NCBI RefSeq assembly: GCF_014230055.1 | Contig: NZ_JACHVA010000099.1 | Location: forward strand, 1-33,059 | Direction of reading: 5' to 3' | DNA length: 33,059 bases | Source of the DNA: Puniceicoccus vermicola | Lineage (GTDB): Bacteria > Verrucomicrobiota > Verrucomicrobiia > Opitutales > Puniceicoccaceae | In this document: one piece after another, positions 1-8,097 of the stretch | Position numbering within the stretch: position 1 is the stretch's first letter | Layout of the letters: every line of letters starts with the position of its first letter | Made by a program: the position numbers and the translations under genes | The notes under the pieces: generated by a model | What the model was told of the DNA's origin: nothing | Seen by the model: the letters and a program-made list of their open reading frames with translations, nothing else | Databases searched by the model: none

Positions 1-828
1 TTGCCTTGGCACACCGTCAAACGCATTGACAAAGCTAGGTTGGTTCGGGAGTTGCCTGAAGTCGATTACGGTTCGCTCAGAACTCTGGTCATGGATGAGT
101 TCGCATTGCACAAGGGGCACCGCTACGCCTCCGTCGTAGCCGATGCGGACACTCGGCAAGTGCTTTGGATCGGTGAAGGGCGCAGTCGCGAATCCATACG
201 CCCCTTCTTTGAATCACTGGGCGAACACTGCGATCAAATCGAAGCGGTCGCGATGGATCAGAACAGCGCCTTTGACCTGGAGGTGAAGATGCACTGCCCG
301 AATGCGGAAGTCGTCTACGACCTTTTTCATGTCGTTGCCAAATACGGCCGTGAAGTCATCGACCGAGTCCGCGTGGATCAGGCCAATGAACTAAGGCAGA
401 ACAAGTCGGCTCGCAGAGCGGTCAAACGTAGCCGATGGTTACTTCTAAAGAACAAGGACAACCTCAATGAAGAAGAACTTGTCAGGCTCGAAGAGCTGAT
501 GAATGCCAACCAATCCTTGGCTCAAGTCTACGTCCTGAAAGAACAGCTCAAAGAACTATGGCGAAGCTCAAGCATCTGGGGCGCCTTCAAACGCTGGCGC
601 ACATGGTGGAGGATGTGCCGTGAGTCCAAAATCAAACCCCTGCTCGCCTTCGCTGATAAACTCAGACCCTACCTCCGTGGAATCATAGCCTCAGCCAAAT
701 ACCCACTCAACACCAGCGTGCTCGAGGGCATGAACAACAAGATCAAGGTCATCAAAAGAACCGCTTATGGCTTCAGGGATACGGAATACTTCTTCCTCAA
801 GATTAAGCATGCTTTCCCCGGGAAATGA
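1..828 (+). CDS. ISL3-family transposase, 5' end outside window
   Basis: This is the catalytic C-terminal part of an ISL3-family DDE transposase, the enzyme that moves its own insertion sequence. The frame is open from the first base, so the gene very probably begins upstream and the N-terminal zinc-ribbon/HTH part is missing here. Visible family features are MDEFALHKGHRY with the first catalytic Asp, AMDQNSAF with the second, and the C-terminal LEGMNNKIKVIKRTAYGFRD block that carries the Glu. The protein ends in KHAFPGK, a natural-looking ISL3 end (AFPG is common in this family from memory). An IS3-family element starts directly after or within its 3' end, so no ISL3 terminal repeat is visible downstream. 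Confidence 0.9.
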   Translation: MPWHTVKRIDKARLVRELPEVDYGSLRTLVMDEFALHKGHRYASVVADADTRQVLWIGEGRSRESIRPFFESLGEHCDQIEAVAMDQNSAFDLEVKMHCPNAEVVYDLFHVVAKYGREVIDRVRVDQANELRQNKSARRAVKRSRWLLLKNKDNLNEEELVRLEELMNANQSLAQVYVLKEQLKELWRSSSIWGAFKRWRTWWRMCRESKIKPLLAFADKLRPYLRGIIASAKYPLNTSVLEGMNNKIKVIKRTAYGFRDTEYFFLKIKHAFPGK

Positions 829-1099
829 CGATGAACCAAAAAAAAGACATAGCCTAGAATCGATCATGCGTATTCTGCGGGCCTCTGAAACGGGAACGTC
901 AGTAAGCGACTTGTGCCGCGAGCATGAGATCACCGATCAGACGTTTTATCGTTGGAGGCGTAAGTATGCGGGCATGGAGCTGTCGGACGCGCGCAAGCTC
1001 AAAGAACTACAGGATGAAAATCGCCGCCTGAAGGCGTTGGTTGCCGACCAGGCCTTGAACATAGAAGTATTGAAGGAGATAAACTCAAAAAAATGGTAA
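809..1099 (+). CDS. IS3-family transposase OrfA (HTH protein)
   Basis: This is the small helix-turn-helix protein of an IS3-type element. KKRHSLESIMRILRA leads into an HTH (ISDLCREH-like SVSDLCREHEITDQTFYRWRRKY), then a leucine-zipper-like coiled coil (LKELQDENRRLKALVADQALNIEVL). It is about 96 aa from the ATG at 809. The start is odd: the native start may be the ATG at 831, but a run of eight A (838-845) puts it out of frame. Nine A would give MNQKKRHS, so a one-base loss in the homopolymer is plausible. The end overlaps OrfB. Confidence 0.75.
   Translation: MLSPGNDDEPKKRHSLESIMRILRASETGTSVSDLCREHEITDQTFYRWRRKYAGMELSDARKLKELQDENRRLKALVADQALNIEVLKEINSKKW
1087..1093 (+). other. A7 slippery site for -1 frameshifting (OrfA to OrfAB)
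   Basis: A run of seven A sits in the OrfA frame as TCA AAA AAA TGG, six bases before the OrfA stop (1097-1099). Slipping back one base continues into the OrfB frame at 1093. This is the usual place and form of the programmed frameshift in IS3-family elements. OrfB also has its own overlapping ATG at 1093. Confidence 0.55.
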
Positions 1100-1957
1100 G
1101 CCCGGAGCGCAAGAGAAGAACGGTGGCGTCGGTCCTTGAAGAGGGGCCGTGCTCGATGCGCCGGGCTTGTCGCTATCTCGGGCTTGCCCGTTCGAGCTAC
1201 TATTATCGGGGTTTGTCGAAGTCCGATTACGAGAAGGCTCTGGTGGAACGAGTCGGCGAACTGTCGTTGAAGCATCCGTGCTACGGCTATCGCCGGATCA
1301 GGGCACTGCTCGTGCGCGAGGGCTGGCGGGTGAGCCGGAAGAAAGTCCAGCGTCTGCGCAGGGCTGAAGGGCTACAAGGAAAACGCTTCACCAAGAAGAA
1401 AAGGCCGAGAGGCACCTCCACGGCCGAATCAATGGTAGTAGCGGCGGAGAAAGCCAATGACGTTTGGAGCTGGGACTTCATCTTTGACACGACTGAGAAC
1501 GGCAAGAGCGTAAAGATCCTCAGTCTGGTGGACGAAGCCACCTGTTACTGTATCGACCTCCATGTGGATCTTCAGATCTCCTCAGCAAAGGTTCTGGAGG
1601 TGCTGGATGCGGCCTGCAAGCGCCACGGAAGGCGCCCGCCATATACGGAGCGACAACGGGCCGGAGTTCATAGCCGCATCGATTCGGCAATGGGTCCAAT
1701 CCCGCCGGATCGATACGGTTTATATCGAACCGGGTTCTCCCTGGCAGAATCCCTACGTAGAAAGCTTCCATAATCGTTTCCATGGAGAATGCCTAAACCG
1801 CAACTGGTTCATCAACGAACTCGATGCCAAGGTGACCATCGCGGACTGGCGTGAAGAATATAATACGGTACATCCACACGGCGGGCTGGACTATCTCAGC
1901 GCGGCAAACCAATCAACAAGAACAAAAGCTACAACAACCAGAAACCTGCCGGACTAA
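1093..1957 (+). pseudogene. IS3-family transposase OrfB, frameshifted
   Basis: This is an integrase-core (rve) transposase. It opens with an HTH_21-like region (CRYLGLARSSYYY, HPCYGYRRIRALL) and continues into the catalytic domain. The first Asp is D128 in VWSWDF (codon 1474-1476). The reading frame then breaks between about 1633 and 1643, after AACKRHGR, and resumes one frame on as HIRSDNGPEF, with the second Asp at 1652-1654 and the Glu in PYVESFHNRFHGE at 1760-1762. That spacing is exactly DD(35)E. Without the shift the gene would be intact, ending at 1957; as it stands the first frame stops at 1773. A single extra base in the GGCGCCCGCC region explains it. A sequencing error is possible. 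Confidence 0.85.
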
Positions 1958-2038
1958 CATTTAGACTGGTCCAGTTCCGGGGGCTCTTCCAGGCGGAGGG
2001 TTGGGCGGAAGGCAGGGTGTTCTCCGTAAGGTTGGAAG

Positions 2039-2120
2039 GTGAAAATCAGGGAACAAGGGCGTGGTGTTGGTTGGATATTTTGTCATTGATAACCATTACC
2101 AAACCCTCCCTGATTTTCAC
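2039..2120. repeat. 14-bp perfect inverted repeat
   Basis: GTGAAAATCAGGGA at 2039-2052 and its exact reverse complement at 2107-2120 are separated by 54 bp. Between them lies a partly symmetric site, TTGATAACCATTACCAA, at about 2084-2100. The repeat could be the ends of a tiny non-coding element or a decayed insertion; no T-run follows either arm, so it is not a simple terminator. Confidence 0.6.
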
Positions 2121-2140
2121 TCATTTACCCCTGGCAAAAC

Positions 2141-2194
2141 CCCTTAACTTACTGCCATTCCGGGCTGACCCTAGGCCCTGATTCTTCAGCCCGG
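2141..2194 (+). repeat. REP-like element, copy 1 (head plus hairpin)
   Basis: The head CCCTTAACTTACTGCCATTC (2141-2160) runs straight into a 9-bp stem, CCGGGCTGA (2160-2168) with TCAGCCCGG (2186-2194) and a 17-nt loop. A second copy of the head in inverted orientation (7033-7052, 16 of 20 bases identical) is also followed by a hairpin. A conserved head next to a hairpin is the organisation of REP/RAYT-type elements; no RAYT gene lies in the window. Confidence 0.4.
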
Positions 2195-2210
2195 AACGGG
2201 TGGCTCCCCA

Positions 2211-2230
2211 CAGCCCAGTCCGAAGGGCTG
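2211..2230 (-). terminator. weak hairpin downstream of sulfatase
   Basis: CAGCCC (2211-2216) pairs with GGGCTG (2225-2230) across an 8-nt loop, about 55 bp past the sulfatase stop. There is no following U-run, so a Rho-independent terminator is only a possibility. Confidence 0.25.
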
Positions 2231-2284
2231 GGTACCAAACAAAAACCAACGACAAAGGCCTGTAGGGCCGCCTCTCTGATTTAT

Positions 2285-4060
2285 TTATTCCTGCATAAGC
2301 GGTAAACTGAGATAAGCCCGGACCTGACTGGGGGTAGGCATTTCGCTTCCCAGTGGTTCAGGTTCCCACCAGGTCAGGGCCGGATGCTGTTCAACCAGCA
2401 TGTCGATCAGCTTGTCCTGCATTTCGCCGAAAACCCAGCCCTGCGGTGTGCCATAGAGGTTATCTTTTCGCTCCTCATCGCTTTTGCTGAAAATCATATG
2501 CTCCCGGGTATCTACGCGGTAGAAGAGGGTCCAGTGCTTCCACTCCAACGCATGAATGGCTCGACCGCAGATAAAGTAAGGACCGCTCTCTGTACCATTA
2601 CGGTGCAGATTTTGATGGGTGAATTTCCGGCGCCTCTCAATCGTTGAGAGAACCGCATTCTCAATGGATGCCGTGTCGGTTTCATCATGGGGGCCGGATA
2701 GAAACAGGATCAGCTCATGTTTGAGCGCATCCACCTTTTCCGCATGACCGGATCGCAGATAGAGGTTCTCGTATTCGAGCGGATCCTCTGCAATATGATA
2801 CAGCTCGTGGACACTGCCCCCTACGTGATGAACCAGACGCCAGCCGTCTTTCACCACGGCGCGGCGGAAATAGCTTTCACAGAAGGCGGGACGGTGCGGA
2901 TCGGCGGATTCCCTGCCGGTGCAGACCGGAGCCAAATCATGTCCTTCCACGTGCGCGGGCGTGTCCAGTCCTGCCCAGGAGCAGAAGGTGGGGTAGAGGT
3001 CGATGTTTTCGACTGGGGCATCAACCACCTGTCCTTCTTGACCCTGCCCGCGGGGCGGAACGAGCAGAAGGGGAATACGGACCAGCTGATTGCTGCTGGC
3101 ATGCAGACACTTGTCAAAGATCCTCTTGCGTCCCGCCATGTCGCCATGGTCAGAACAAAAGGCGATCGCGGTATTTTCCGCCAAACCCAGTTCCTCAAGT
3201 TTAGCCAGAACGCGCCCCACCTGGTCGTCGATCATTTCGATAATGGTGTAGTACCGCCGCACCACCTCGCGGAAGTTGTCCGGGGTCTGCCAGGTATCCG
3301 AGCAGATATCCATCCGCCCCTCAATGCAGATGCGCGGCAGGAGGAGAAGCTGCTCCTCGGTTTCGGGCGGATCCAGCGGTATGCGGTCGAGCGGAATGCG
3401 GTCTTCCTCATCCTTTGGAATATTGATGGGTTTATGCGGACGCTCAAACGACATCCAGGCTATAAACGGCTCCTCTTTTTCCGCGCAGTCACTGATGAAG
3501 TCCATGGTGCGGTCAGCGGTCCACCGTTCCAGATTGTGTTCATAGGGAACATCAGAGCGCATGGGAGCGGAGGGTTCTTCAGGCATGCGGGGCGGATCGC
3601 CCTGGCCGCCGTGGGTCTCATGGGTCGGATAGGAGAGACCGTGCTTTTCCAAATAGGCTCCGTAATGATTATCGGACGGCTGGGCCTGGAACCAGTCGAT
3701 AGACATGGTAGGCGCTGAAAAATCGGGAACGAAGTGCATTCCCAATGGATCAACGTGAAACTTCCCCACCGCACCGGTCTTCCAGCCATGATCACGAAAA
3801 TGGTTCATCAAATGCGCAGGCTCACCGCCCATATTACCTAGAAATCCGTACTGCCGGCTGGTCTTGCAGTATTGCCCCGTCAGCATGCTGATCCGCGACG
3901 GGGTGCATTGGGGATACTGACAGTACGCCTGTGTGAAACAGGTACCGCGAGCCGCCAGACTGTCGATGTGCGGCGTGCGCAGCACAGGATGTCCCAAACA
4001 GGACAGGCAGTCGGCGTTGTGCTGATCCGTCATAATCCAGAGAATATTTGTTTTTCTCAT
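2285..4060 (-). CDS. family S1 sulfatase (formylglycine-dependent)
   Basis: This sulfatase removes sulfate esters, presumably from a sulfated carbohydrate. The 591-aa protein opens with NILWIMTDQHNAD, the N-terminal metal-binding block. It carries the Cys-type maturation signature CTPSR, with C52 expected to become formylglycine, and the second metal site in FCSDHGDM (D304, H305) followed by the FDKCLHASSNQLVRIPLLL block. No signal peptide is visible, so it may act in the cytoplasm or need other export. It is longer than most family members (about 450-550 aa), with extra sequence at the C-terminus. The start is supported by AAGGA seven bases upstream. No maturation enzyme is encoded nearby. 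The exact substrate cannot be told; choline-sulfatase-like and polysaccharide sulfatases are both possible. Confidence 0.92.
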   Translation of the reverse strand: MRKTNILWIMTDQHNADCLSCLGHPVLRTPHIDSLAARGTCFTQAYCQYPQCTPSRISMLTGQYCKTSRQYGFLGNMGGEPAHLMNHFRDHGWKTGAVGKFHVDPLGMHFVPDFSAPTMSIDWFQAQPSDNHYGAYLEKHGLSYPTHETHGGQGDPPRMPEEPSAPMRSDVPYEHNLERWTADRTMDFISDCAEKEEPFIAWMSFERPHKPINIPKDEEDRIPLDRIPLDPPETEEQLLLLPRICIEGRMDICSDTWQTPDNFREVVRRYYTIIEMIDDQVGRVLAKLEELGLAENTAIAFCSDHGDMAGRKRIFDKCLHASSNQLVRIPLLLVPPRGQGQEGQVVDAPVENIDLYPTFCSWAGLDTPAHVEGHDLAPVCTGRESADPHRPAFCESYFRRAVVKDGWRLVHHVGGSVHELYHIAEDPLEYENLYLRSGHAEKVDALKHELILFLSGPHDETDTASIENAVLSTIERRRKFTHQNLHRNGTESGPYFICGRAIHALEWKHWTLFYRVDTREHMIFSKSDEERKDNLYGTPQGWVFGEMQDKLIDMLVEQHPALTWWEPEPLGSEMPTPSQVRAYLSLPLMQE

Positions 4061-4230
4061 GGGTTGATCCTTTTCCTCCCTATGCAGTATTCAATCCTGA
4101 ATTTCAACTTATTCGGTTTACCGCAATATCAGACGCAGGCGACGTCTTAATAATCAGAACCAGATGATGGTTTCTCATTGGGTTTAAGGTCACCTGAGAG
4201 CACTCGATTGCAAATAGATGAAACCACTAC

Positions 4231-5561
4231 TGTCCAGTTAGCAAGTCACTGAATGTCAACTGATTAAGTAATTAGGGATTGTCAAGATTTGTGCAAAAAT
4301 CCATAAAGAGCTGATGGAGAGGTGCTTTCTGAAATGCGTTGACGCTCAAAACTTGCAAAATCCGGCTGAGTTTTTCGCCGAATCCATGAATCTTATTGAG
4401 ACAGGCCACCATGAGGTAAACGCAGATAGCGATCCATATCTGTGTCTTCACCGCGTTTTCGGAGGTGCCGTAGAACGCCTTTATCCTGAGGTTTTGCTTG
4501 ATCCATTTGAAGAAGAGTTGTTGATGTCGCCGGCCGCTCGGTACGATATGCCAACGATCCCGCTCAGCGGGATAGATTTTGGCGATGGTCACTGCGGACA
4601 GGCCGAAATGATTGTTGATAAATACCAAGCTTTTGCCCGTTTCTGGATCGACGAAGCGGATGCGTCTGAGTTTTGCAGGGTAATCCCGTTTGCTCTTCGC
4701 GGTCTTCAAACCGACACTATGGTCGCAACGCAAACCACTGGCCTTGTCGACCGGAAGGGAATCACTGACATAGAAAGCCATGTTGCTCTTGGCCCGCGTG
4801 ACGAAGAATGCTCCTGCTTGATGAATGCGATAAAGCCATGCAAAATCGACGTATTCACGATCCATGACATAGATGCTCGAGGGCTTGAAAATCATCTCGT
4901 CGAGTATGCTTACATCATGGACGCTCCCGTCGGTGATGCGCATGAATACCGGGATGGAGCCTCTCAAGTCGATCATCGTGTGCAGCTTGACTGCGGCTTT
5001 GGTCTGCCTGAAATGAGCCCACGGGAACATCGAAAGGCACAAGTCGATGGTCGAGGCATCGAGCGCGTAAACCATCTCCTCGATGTCCAATCCGTTGGAA
5101 TCTTCGACATACAATCGGCGGGCTTTGTGGATCAGTATTTGGGCAAGAGCTTCGTAGACGCGCCAATCACGATTCCCGTTCGCGTAGGCGAGATTGGTCC
5201 GGACGATCTTCCCGCGAATACCCATCGCATAGCAATGGGCGCAACCATCTAGGCACGCTTCGATATCCCGCAGAATCTCCCGGAAGGTAATTTGGGCGAA
5301 GGCCATGGCAAGAAACTGATCGCGAGCGCTCATGCTCTTGCTTGCCCTTGGCATCGGGTGCAGAGCGATGCAGCGGTTGAACTGCTCGCGATGGATGAGA
5401 TCTGTGATCTGGGTGAAAATGAGGCGTCCGGAATTCATTCTTTATTGAGAATGAACTCGACCGACATCGGCCAGCACGTTCAAATGCGTCACATGCCTTT
5501 TTGTTCATTAAGCACTCAAAATGAATGATTTGCAAAGTTTCAAACTGCCCTTAACTGGACA
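4231..5561 (-). mobile_element. IS4-family insertion sequence, 1331 bp
   Basis: Ten-base inverted ends flank the transposase: TGTCCAGTTA at 4231-4240 and TAACTGGACA at 5552-5561. The length fits IS4-family elements. Flanking bases (CCACTAC on the left, CCAGTGA on the right) do not form a clear target duplication, which suggests an old insertion or later rearrangement. The element separates the sulfatase from the glycoside hydrolases upstream of it on the minus strand. Confidence 0.75.
4272..5438 (-). CDS. IS4-family transposase, probably inactive copy
   Basis: The 388-aa DDE transposase has a DUF4372-like N-terminus (FNRCIALHPMPRASKSMSARDQFLAMAFAQ), the first catalytic region YALDASTIDLCLSMFPWAHFR, the second in YVMDREYVDF, and the C-terminal FFKWIKQNLRIKAFYGTSENAVKTQIWIAI block. 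The IS4 signature Y-(2)-R-(3)-E-(6)-K, usually seen as YxxRWxIELFFKWIK, is disturbed. Here the sequence runs Y289 PAERDRWHIVPSGRRHQ Q307 LFFKWI K314, so the residue six before K314 is Gln instead of Glu and about eight residues are extra. The DNA at this spot looks like a degenerate 26-bp duplication. The catalytic Glu is probably lost, although the frame is open throughout. Confidence 0.85.
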   Translation of the reverse strand: MNSGRLIFTQITDLIHREQFNRCIALHPMPRASKSMSARDQFLAMAFAQITFREILRDIEACLDGCAHCYAMGIRGKIVRTNLAYANGNRDWRVYEALAQILIHKARRLYVEDSNGLDIEEMVYALDASTIDLCLSMFPWAHFRQTKAAVKLHTMIDLRGSIPVFMRITDGSVHDVSILDEMIFKPSSIYVMDREYVDFAWLYRIHQAGAFFVTRAKSNMAFYVSDSLPVDKASGLRCDHSVGLKTAKSKRDYPAKLRRIRFVDPETGKSLVFINNHFGLSAVTIAKIYPAERDRWHIVPSGRRHQQLFFKWIKQNLRIKAFYGTSENAVKTQIWIAICVYLMVACLNKIHGFGEKLSRILQVLSVNAFQKAPLHQLFMDFCTNLDNP

Positions 5562-5690
5562 CCAGTGAGATGAAATGATAACTGTTTGAGGAGTAGAGGT
5601 ATCAGTGGAGGGTGCTCTCACTCTAGTAAGATTAAAGCAACTATCAATGTTCTCAGTGTCCATTTCGTGTATGGACGAATGACCTTTTGA

Positions 5691-6899
5691 TCATTCCATC
5701 AAGAGATCTTCTAGCTTCCCTCGTTTAACGGCCTCAAGTGCATATAAGAAAACGCCAGCACTCCATGCCTGATAGGGGTATCCCATTGGAATGCCCGTAC
5801 AACCATGAAGCCATTCATTACACTCCCACTCTTCTTCGCCTAAACGCAGTGCTTCAGCTAGGTGAATCAGTTCGGTTTTGGCTTTGTCTAAACGATTGGC
5901 TTTCACAAGAGCTGCCACGTAAAGTCCACCCACCCATGGCCAGATACCACCATTGTGATATTGGTTTGGAAGGTTGAGGTTGAAAAGTTTCATGTAATCA
6001 CGCCACTCTTTATCGTTAGGCTCAATGGCTGGGTAAAGGACTCGAACTGGATAGGGCCGGTTAACGCCAACAGCATCAATGTAATCTAGAATACGATCCG
6101 TCTCATTGGTTTCCGCAATGCCAGTGAGGATGGTCATTAAATTCGCTGTTGTGTCAAAGTGCTCTCCCCAGTCGCATTGGCTCACCCAAGGTAGAAAGTA
6201 AGGCTTGTGTCTTAATTGAGCATGAATCATGGTTCGCAATTGGAAGTGTGTCTTGTCCATTGTGGGGACGTTCTCGGCGACGAGAAAAAGTTTTCTGATG
6301 GCTTGTCGCACTTGCTTTGATTTTTCTCGAAACCTAGCAGCATCGTTAGGAAGAATATCTTCTAGTAGCTCTGCGCCAACTCGAAGCGCGGTAGAGTAAA
6401 GTACATTTGGGAATAACACATGATCTCTATTTGGCATCAAGTCAGCCCAATCGATCATTTCAGTGGAAATCATGAGATCATTCTTACGTATCTCCATTCC
6501 CTCACACCAGTTTAATGCTTTGACGATTCGCTGAGCTTGCTTCTTCCTCCACGATAAATCATGATGTTGATGAGCTATGGCGACACCGAGAATCCACCAA
6601 ACATTGGCATCTGAGGATCCCCATTCCGTTTGACCACTATCACAATGGACAAGGTAGGGGATTTGTCCAAAGTTATCTTGGTGAGCACCTAGCGTCTCAA
6701 TCGAAACATCTAAGCAGTTGAGGACAGCGTCGTCTCCATTGATAGAAGCACCTAGCATGGTGATCATTGTGTCTCGAGCCCAGACCTGAGAGTAACCATC
6801 AGAGGACGCGCATAACCCTCGAGGAGTGAAACTTTTTTTGATAACTTTACGAGCGGCTGCTTCGGCATCAAAGAGTAACTGATCGTTCATGTTTATCAT
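5691..6899 (-). CDS. (alpha/alpha)6-barrel glycoside hydrolase, GH100-like
   Basis: This 402-aa protein resembles the GH100/amylo-alpha-1,6-glucosidase (GDE C-terminal) group, which includes neutral invertases and debranching-type glucosidases. Visible signs are DGYSQVWARDTMITMLGA near the N-terminus (substrate-site WxRD), the helical-barrel pattern, GSSDANVWWILGVAIA, and the C-terminal YHNGGIWPWVGGLYVAAL block. There is no signal peptide, so it probably acts in the cytoplasm on an imported sugar. Two ATGs compete, at 6899 and 6890; neither has a clear Shine-Dalgarno site. A TATAAA sits only about ten bases before the first ATG, so a leaderless transcript is possible. Its base composition is more AT-rich than the genes after 9000, suggesting separate acquisition. 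The substrate is unknown. Confidence 0.75.
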   Translation of the reverse strand: MINMNDQLLFDAEAAARKVIKKSFTPRGLCASSDGYSQVWARDTMITMLGASINGDDAVLNCLDVSIETLGAHQDNFGQIPYLVHCDSGQTEWGSSDANVWWILGVAIAHQHHDLSWRKKQAQRIVKALNWCEGMEIRKNDLMISTEMIDWADLMPNRDHVLFPNVLYSTALRVGAELLEDILPNDAARFREKSKQVRQAIRKLFLVAENVPTMDKTHFQLRTMIHAQLRHKPYFLPWVSQCDWGEHFDTTANLMTILTGIAETNETDRILDYIDAVGVNRPYPVRVLYPAIEPNDKEWRDYMKLFNLNLPNQYHNGGIWPWVGGLYVAALVKANRLDKAKTELIHLAEALRLGEEEWECNEWLHGCTGIPMGYPYQAWSAGVFLYALEAVKRGKLEDLLME

Positions 6900-7011
6900 T
6901 GTTTATACATGTCATTTTGCGGGTTAAAGTGCACCGCTGGAGGACGGTGTTTTTCATGTGGTTCTCGAGTAGTTTTGTCGAGGCCTGATTATGGGAAGCT
7001 TTCGGATATTG

Positions 7012-7052
7012 TACCCCTGGCGGGGTATGGGGGGATGGCATTAGATTAAGGG
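7012..7052 (-). repeat. REP-like element, copy 2
   Basis: On the minus strand the head CCCTTAATCTAATGCCATCC (7033-7052) matches copy 1 at 16 of 20 positions. It is followed by a perfect hairpin, TACCCC-GCCA-GGGGTA (7012-7027). The order head then hairpin is the same as in copy 1. Confidence 0.4.
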
Positions 7053-7271
7053 TGTGTGCGGGATAAAATTGCTCTTAAAACAAGCAAAAGACTCGCCCCG
7101 GCCTAGGCAAAAACTCAAAAACCGGATTCGCCAGAAGAAAAATCAGTCGCAAGGCAGCTTAAACTAGTGCCTTTCGGGTAGTCCCCCCCAGTGATGTAAG
7201 TATAGGCCCATTTGGGTTCGATAATTCCCCATGGAACAATCGAGATCGGCGGGGGTGAGTGATGGCTGGTT

Positions 7272-7335
7272 AAAAAAGCCCGTTTCCGAAGCTCGGAAAA
7301 CCAGAAATAGGTTTTTACGATGTTCGGAAACGGGC
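7272..7335 (-). terminator. Rho-independent terminator of PEP-CTERM gene
   Basis: A perfect 13-bp stem, GCCCGTTTCCGAA (7278-7290) with TTCGGAAACGGGC (7323-7335), ends on the minus strand in a run of six T (7272-7277). It lies about 20 bp past the stop of the minus-strand gene. The loop of 32 nt is long but contains smaller self-pairing sequence. Confidence 0.85.
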
Positions 7336-7356
7336 GGTTATCCAGCTCGTCCGGTT

Positions 7357-8097
7357 TTATCTGCGTTTACGAAAATAACCGAGGCCTGCCAGTGATGCAA
7401 TATACATCAATGCAAGACTTGAGGGTTCTGGAACGGCGACTAAAGATAATGTCATTTCATCCAAACGAAAATCGTCAGTTTCTCCTGCTCCCAGAGCAAA
7501 ACCCACCCGAGTACCATTAGCAATTTGAGTCCCGGGGAAAAAATCAAAACCCTCTCCATCATAAGGAGAACCACTGGCGGTGGCAGTTGTAATGTATTCA
7601 GTGTCAGAAATACCATCGACTACCATACGAATGTCAGTAATCGTCCCTTGATTTCCCGTTTGGATTCGAGTAATCGCTAATTCGAACCCCGCAGGTAAGT
7701 CAGCACTTCCTAAATCGAAGGTGAAAGCCAGCATCGTATCAGGACCAATATTATTTAAGGGACTATTAGGATTCACACCCCAGCCACTATTAGAATTTGC
7801 AGAAATACCATTAGCATTCGTCTCATCCGAAATGTCGACCCCCGTCATGGTGAAGGATGCCAGTGCCTGTACTGTAACGTCAATCGTACCCGTCACACCC
7901 GCCAAGGTTCCGCTTAAAAGTAAATCATTACTTGGTTGAACACCGCTCCTCGAGGGAGTCGTCGTCAAGTCTGACATTGTAAAAGTGTAACTAGGATTCG
8001 TGCTAGAACCTCCTCCCGCAAAGTCCATAAGCAAGGCAGCAGATGCGCTTCCGGTCACGAATAAGGAGAGTAAAAATATTTTGGAGATGGTTTTCAT
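7357..8097 (-). CDS. PEP-CTERM exported protein, unknown function
   Basis: This 246-aa secreted protein has a classic signal peptide (MKTISKIFLLSLFVTGSASA, then ALL) and a C-terminal PEP-CTERM sorting signal: VPEPSSLALM, a hydrophobic stretch and the basic tail FRKRR. Such proteins are exported, cut at the PEP motif by exosortase and often linked to extracellular polymer. The middle is rich in Ser, Thr, Asn and Gly with beta-strand character (GTIDVTVQALASFTMTGVDI, DFRLDEMTLSLVAV), like a secreted jelly-roll module, but I do not recognise a named domain. I chose the start at 8097 because AGGAA lies six bases upstream; an in-frame ATG at 8112 is less likely. No exosortase is in the window. It ends at a strong terminator. 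Confidence 0.85.
   Translation of the reverse strand: MKTISKIFLLSLFVTGSASAALLMDFAGGGSSTNPSYTFTMSDLTTTPSRSGVQPSNDLLLSGTLAGVTGTIDVTVQALASFTMTGVDISDETNANGISANSNSGWGVNPNSPLNNIGPDTMLAFTFDLGSADLPAGFELAITRIQTGNQGTITDIRMVVDGISDTEYITTATASGSPYDGEGFDFFPGTQIANGTRVGFALGAGETDDFRLDEMTLSLVAVPEPSSLALMYIASLAGLGYFRKRR

Larger units (their letters stand above)
809..1991 (+). mobile_element. IS3-family insertion sequence (IS407-like), degenerate
   Basis: An IS3-type orfA/orfB pair occupies this stretch, abutting the 3' end of the ISL3 transposase. The right end probably lies near 1991, where a GACTGGTCCAGTTCCGGGGG tract resembles IS3-family terminal repeats and is followed by CA. The left end could not be fixed: CCCCGGGAA at 816-824 is only partly complementary to the right end, so the left boundary may be truncated or may overlap the ISL3 coding end. 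No target duplication was recognised. Both reading frames carry lesions, so this copy is probably immobile on its own. Confidence 0.6.
1958..2284. other. gene-free region with several inverted repeats
   Basis: I see no coding region here. It holds the presumed right end of the IS3 element (to about 1991), a 14-bp perfect inverted repeat (2039-2052 and 2107-2120), a REP-like head plus hairpin (2141-2194) and a short hairpin (2211-2230) downstream of the sulfatase. Confidence 0.7.
6900..7356. other. gene-free region between GH100-like and PEP-CTERM genes
   Basis: I see no coding region. It contains the possible promoter of the GH100-like gene near 6905, the second REP-like copy (7012-7052) and the terminator of the PEP-CTERM gene (7272-7335). 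The part between 7053 and 7270 shows nothing I can name. Confidence 0.6.

Noticed and set aside
2717-3718. Plus-strand open frame of 333 codons
   Set aside because: It is antisense to the sulfatase, whose catalytic motifs are all in the minus-strand frame.
4314-5252. Plus-strand open frame of 312 codons
   Set aside because: It is antisense to the IS4 transposase and resembles nothing.
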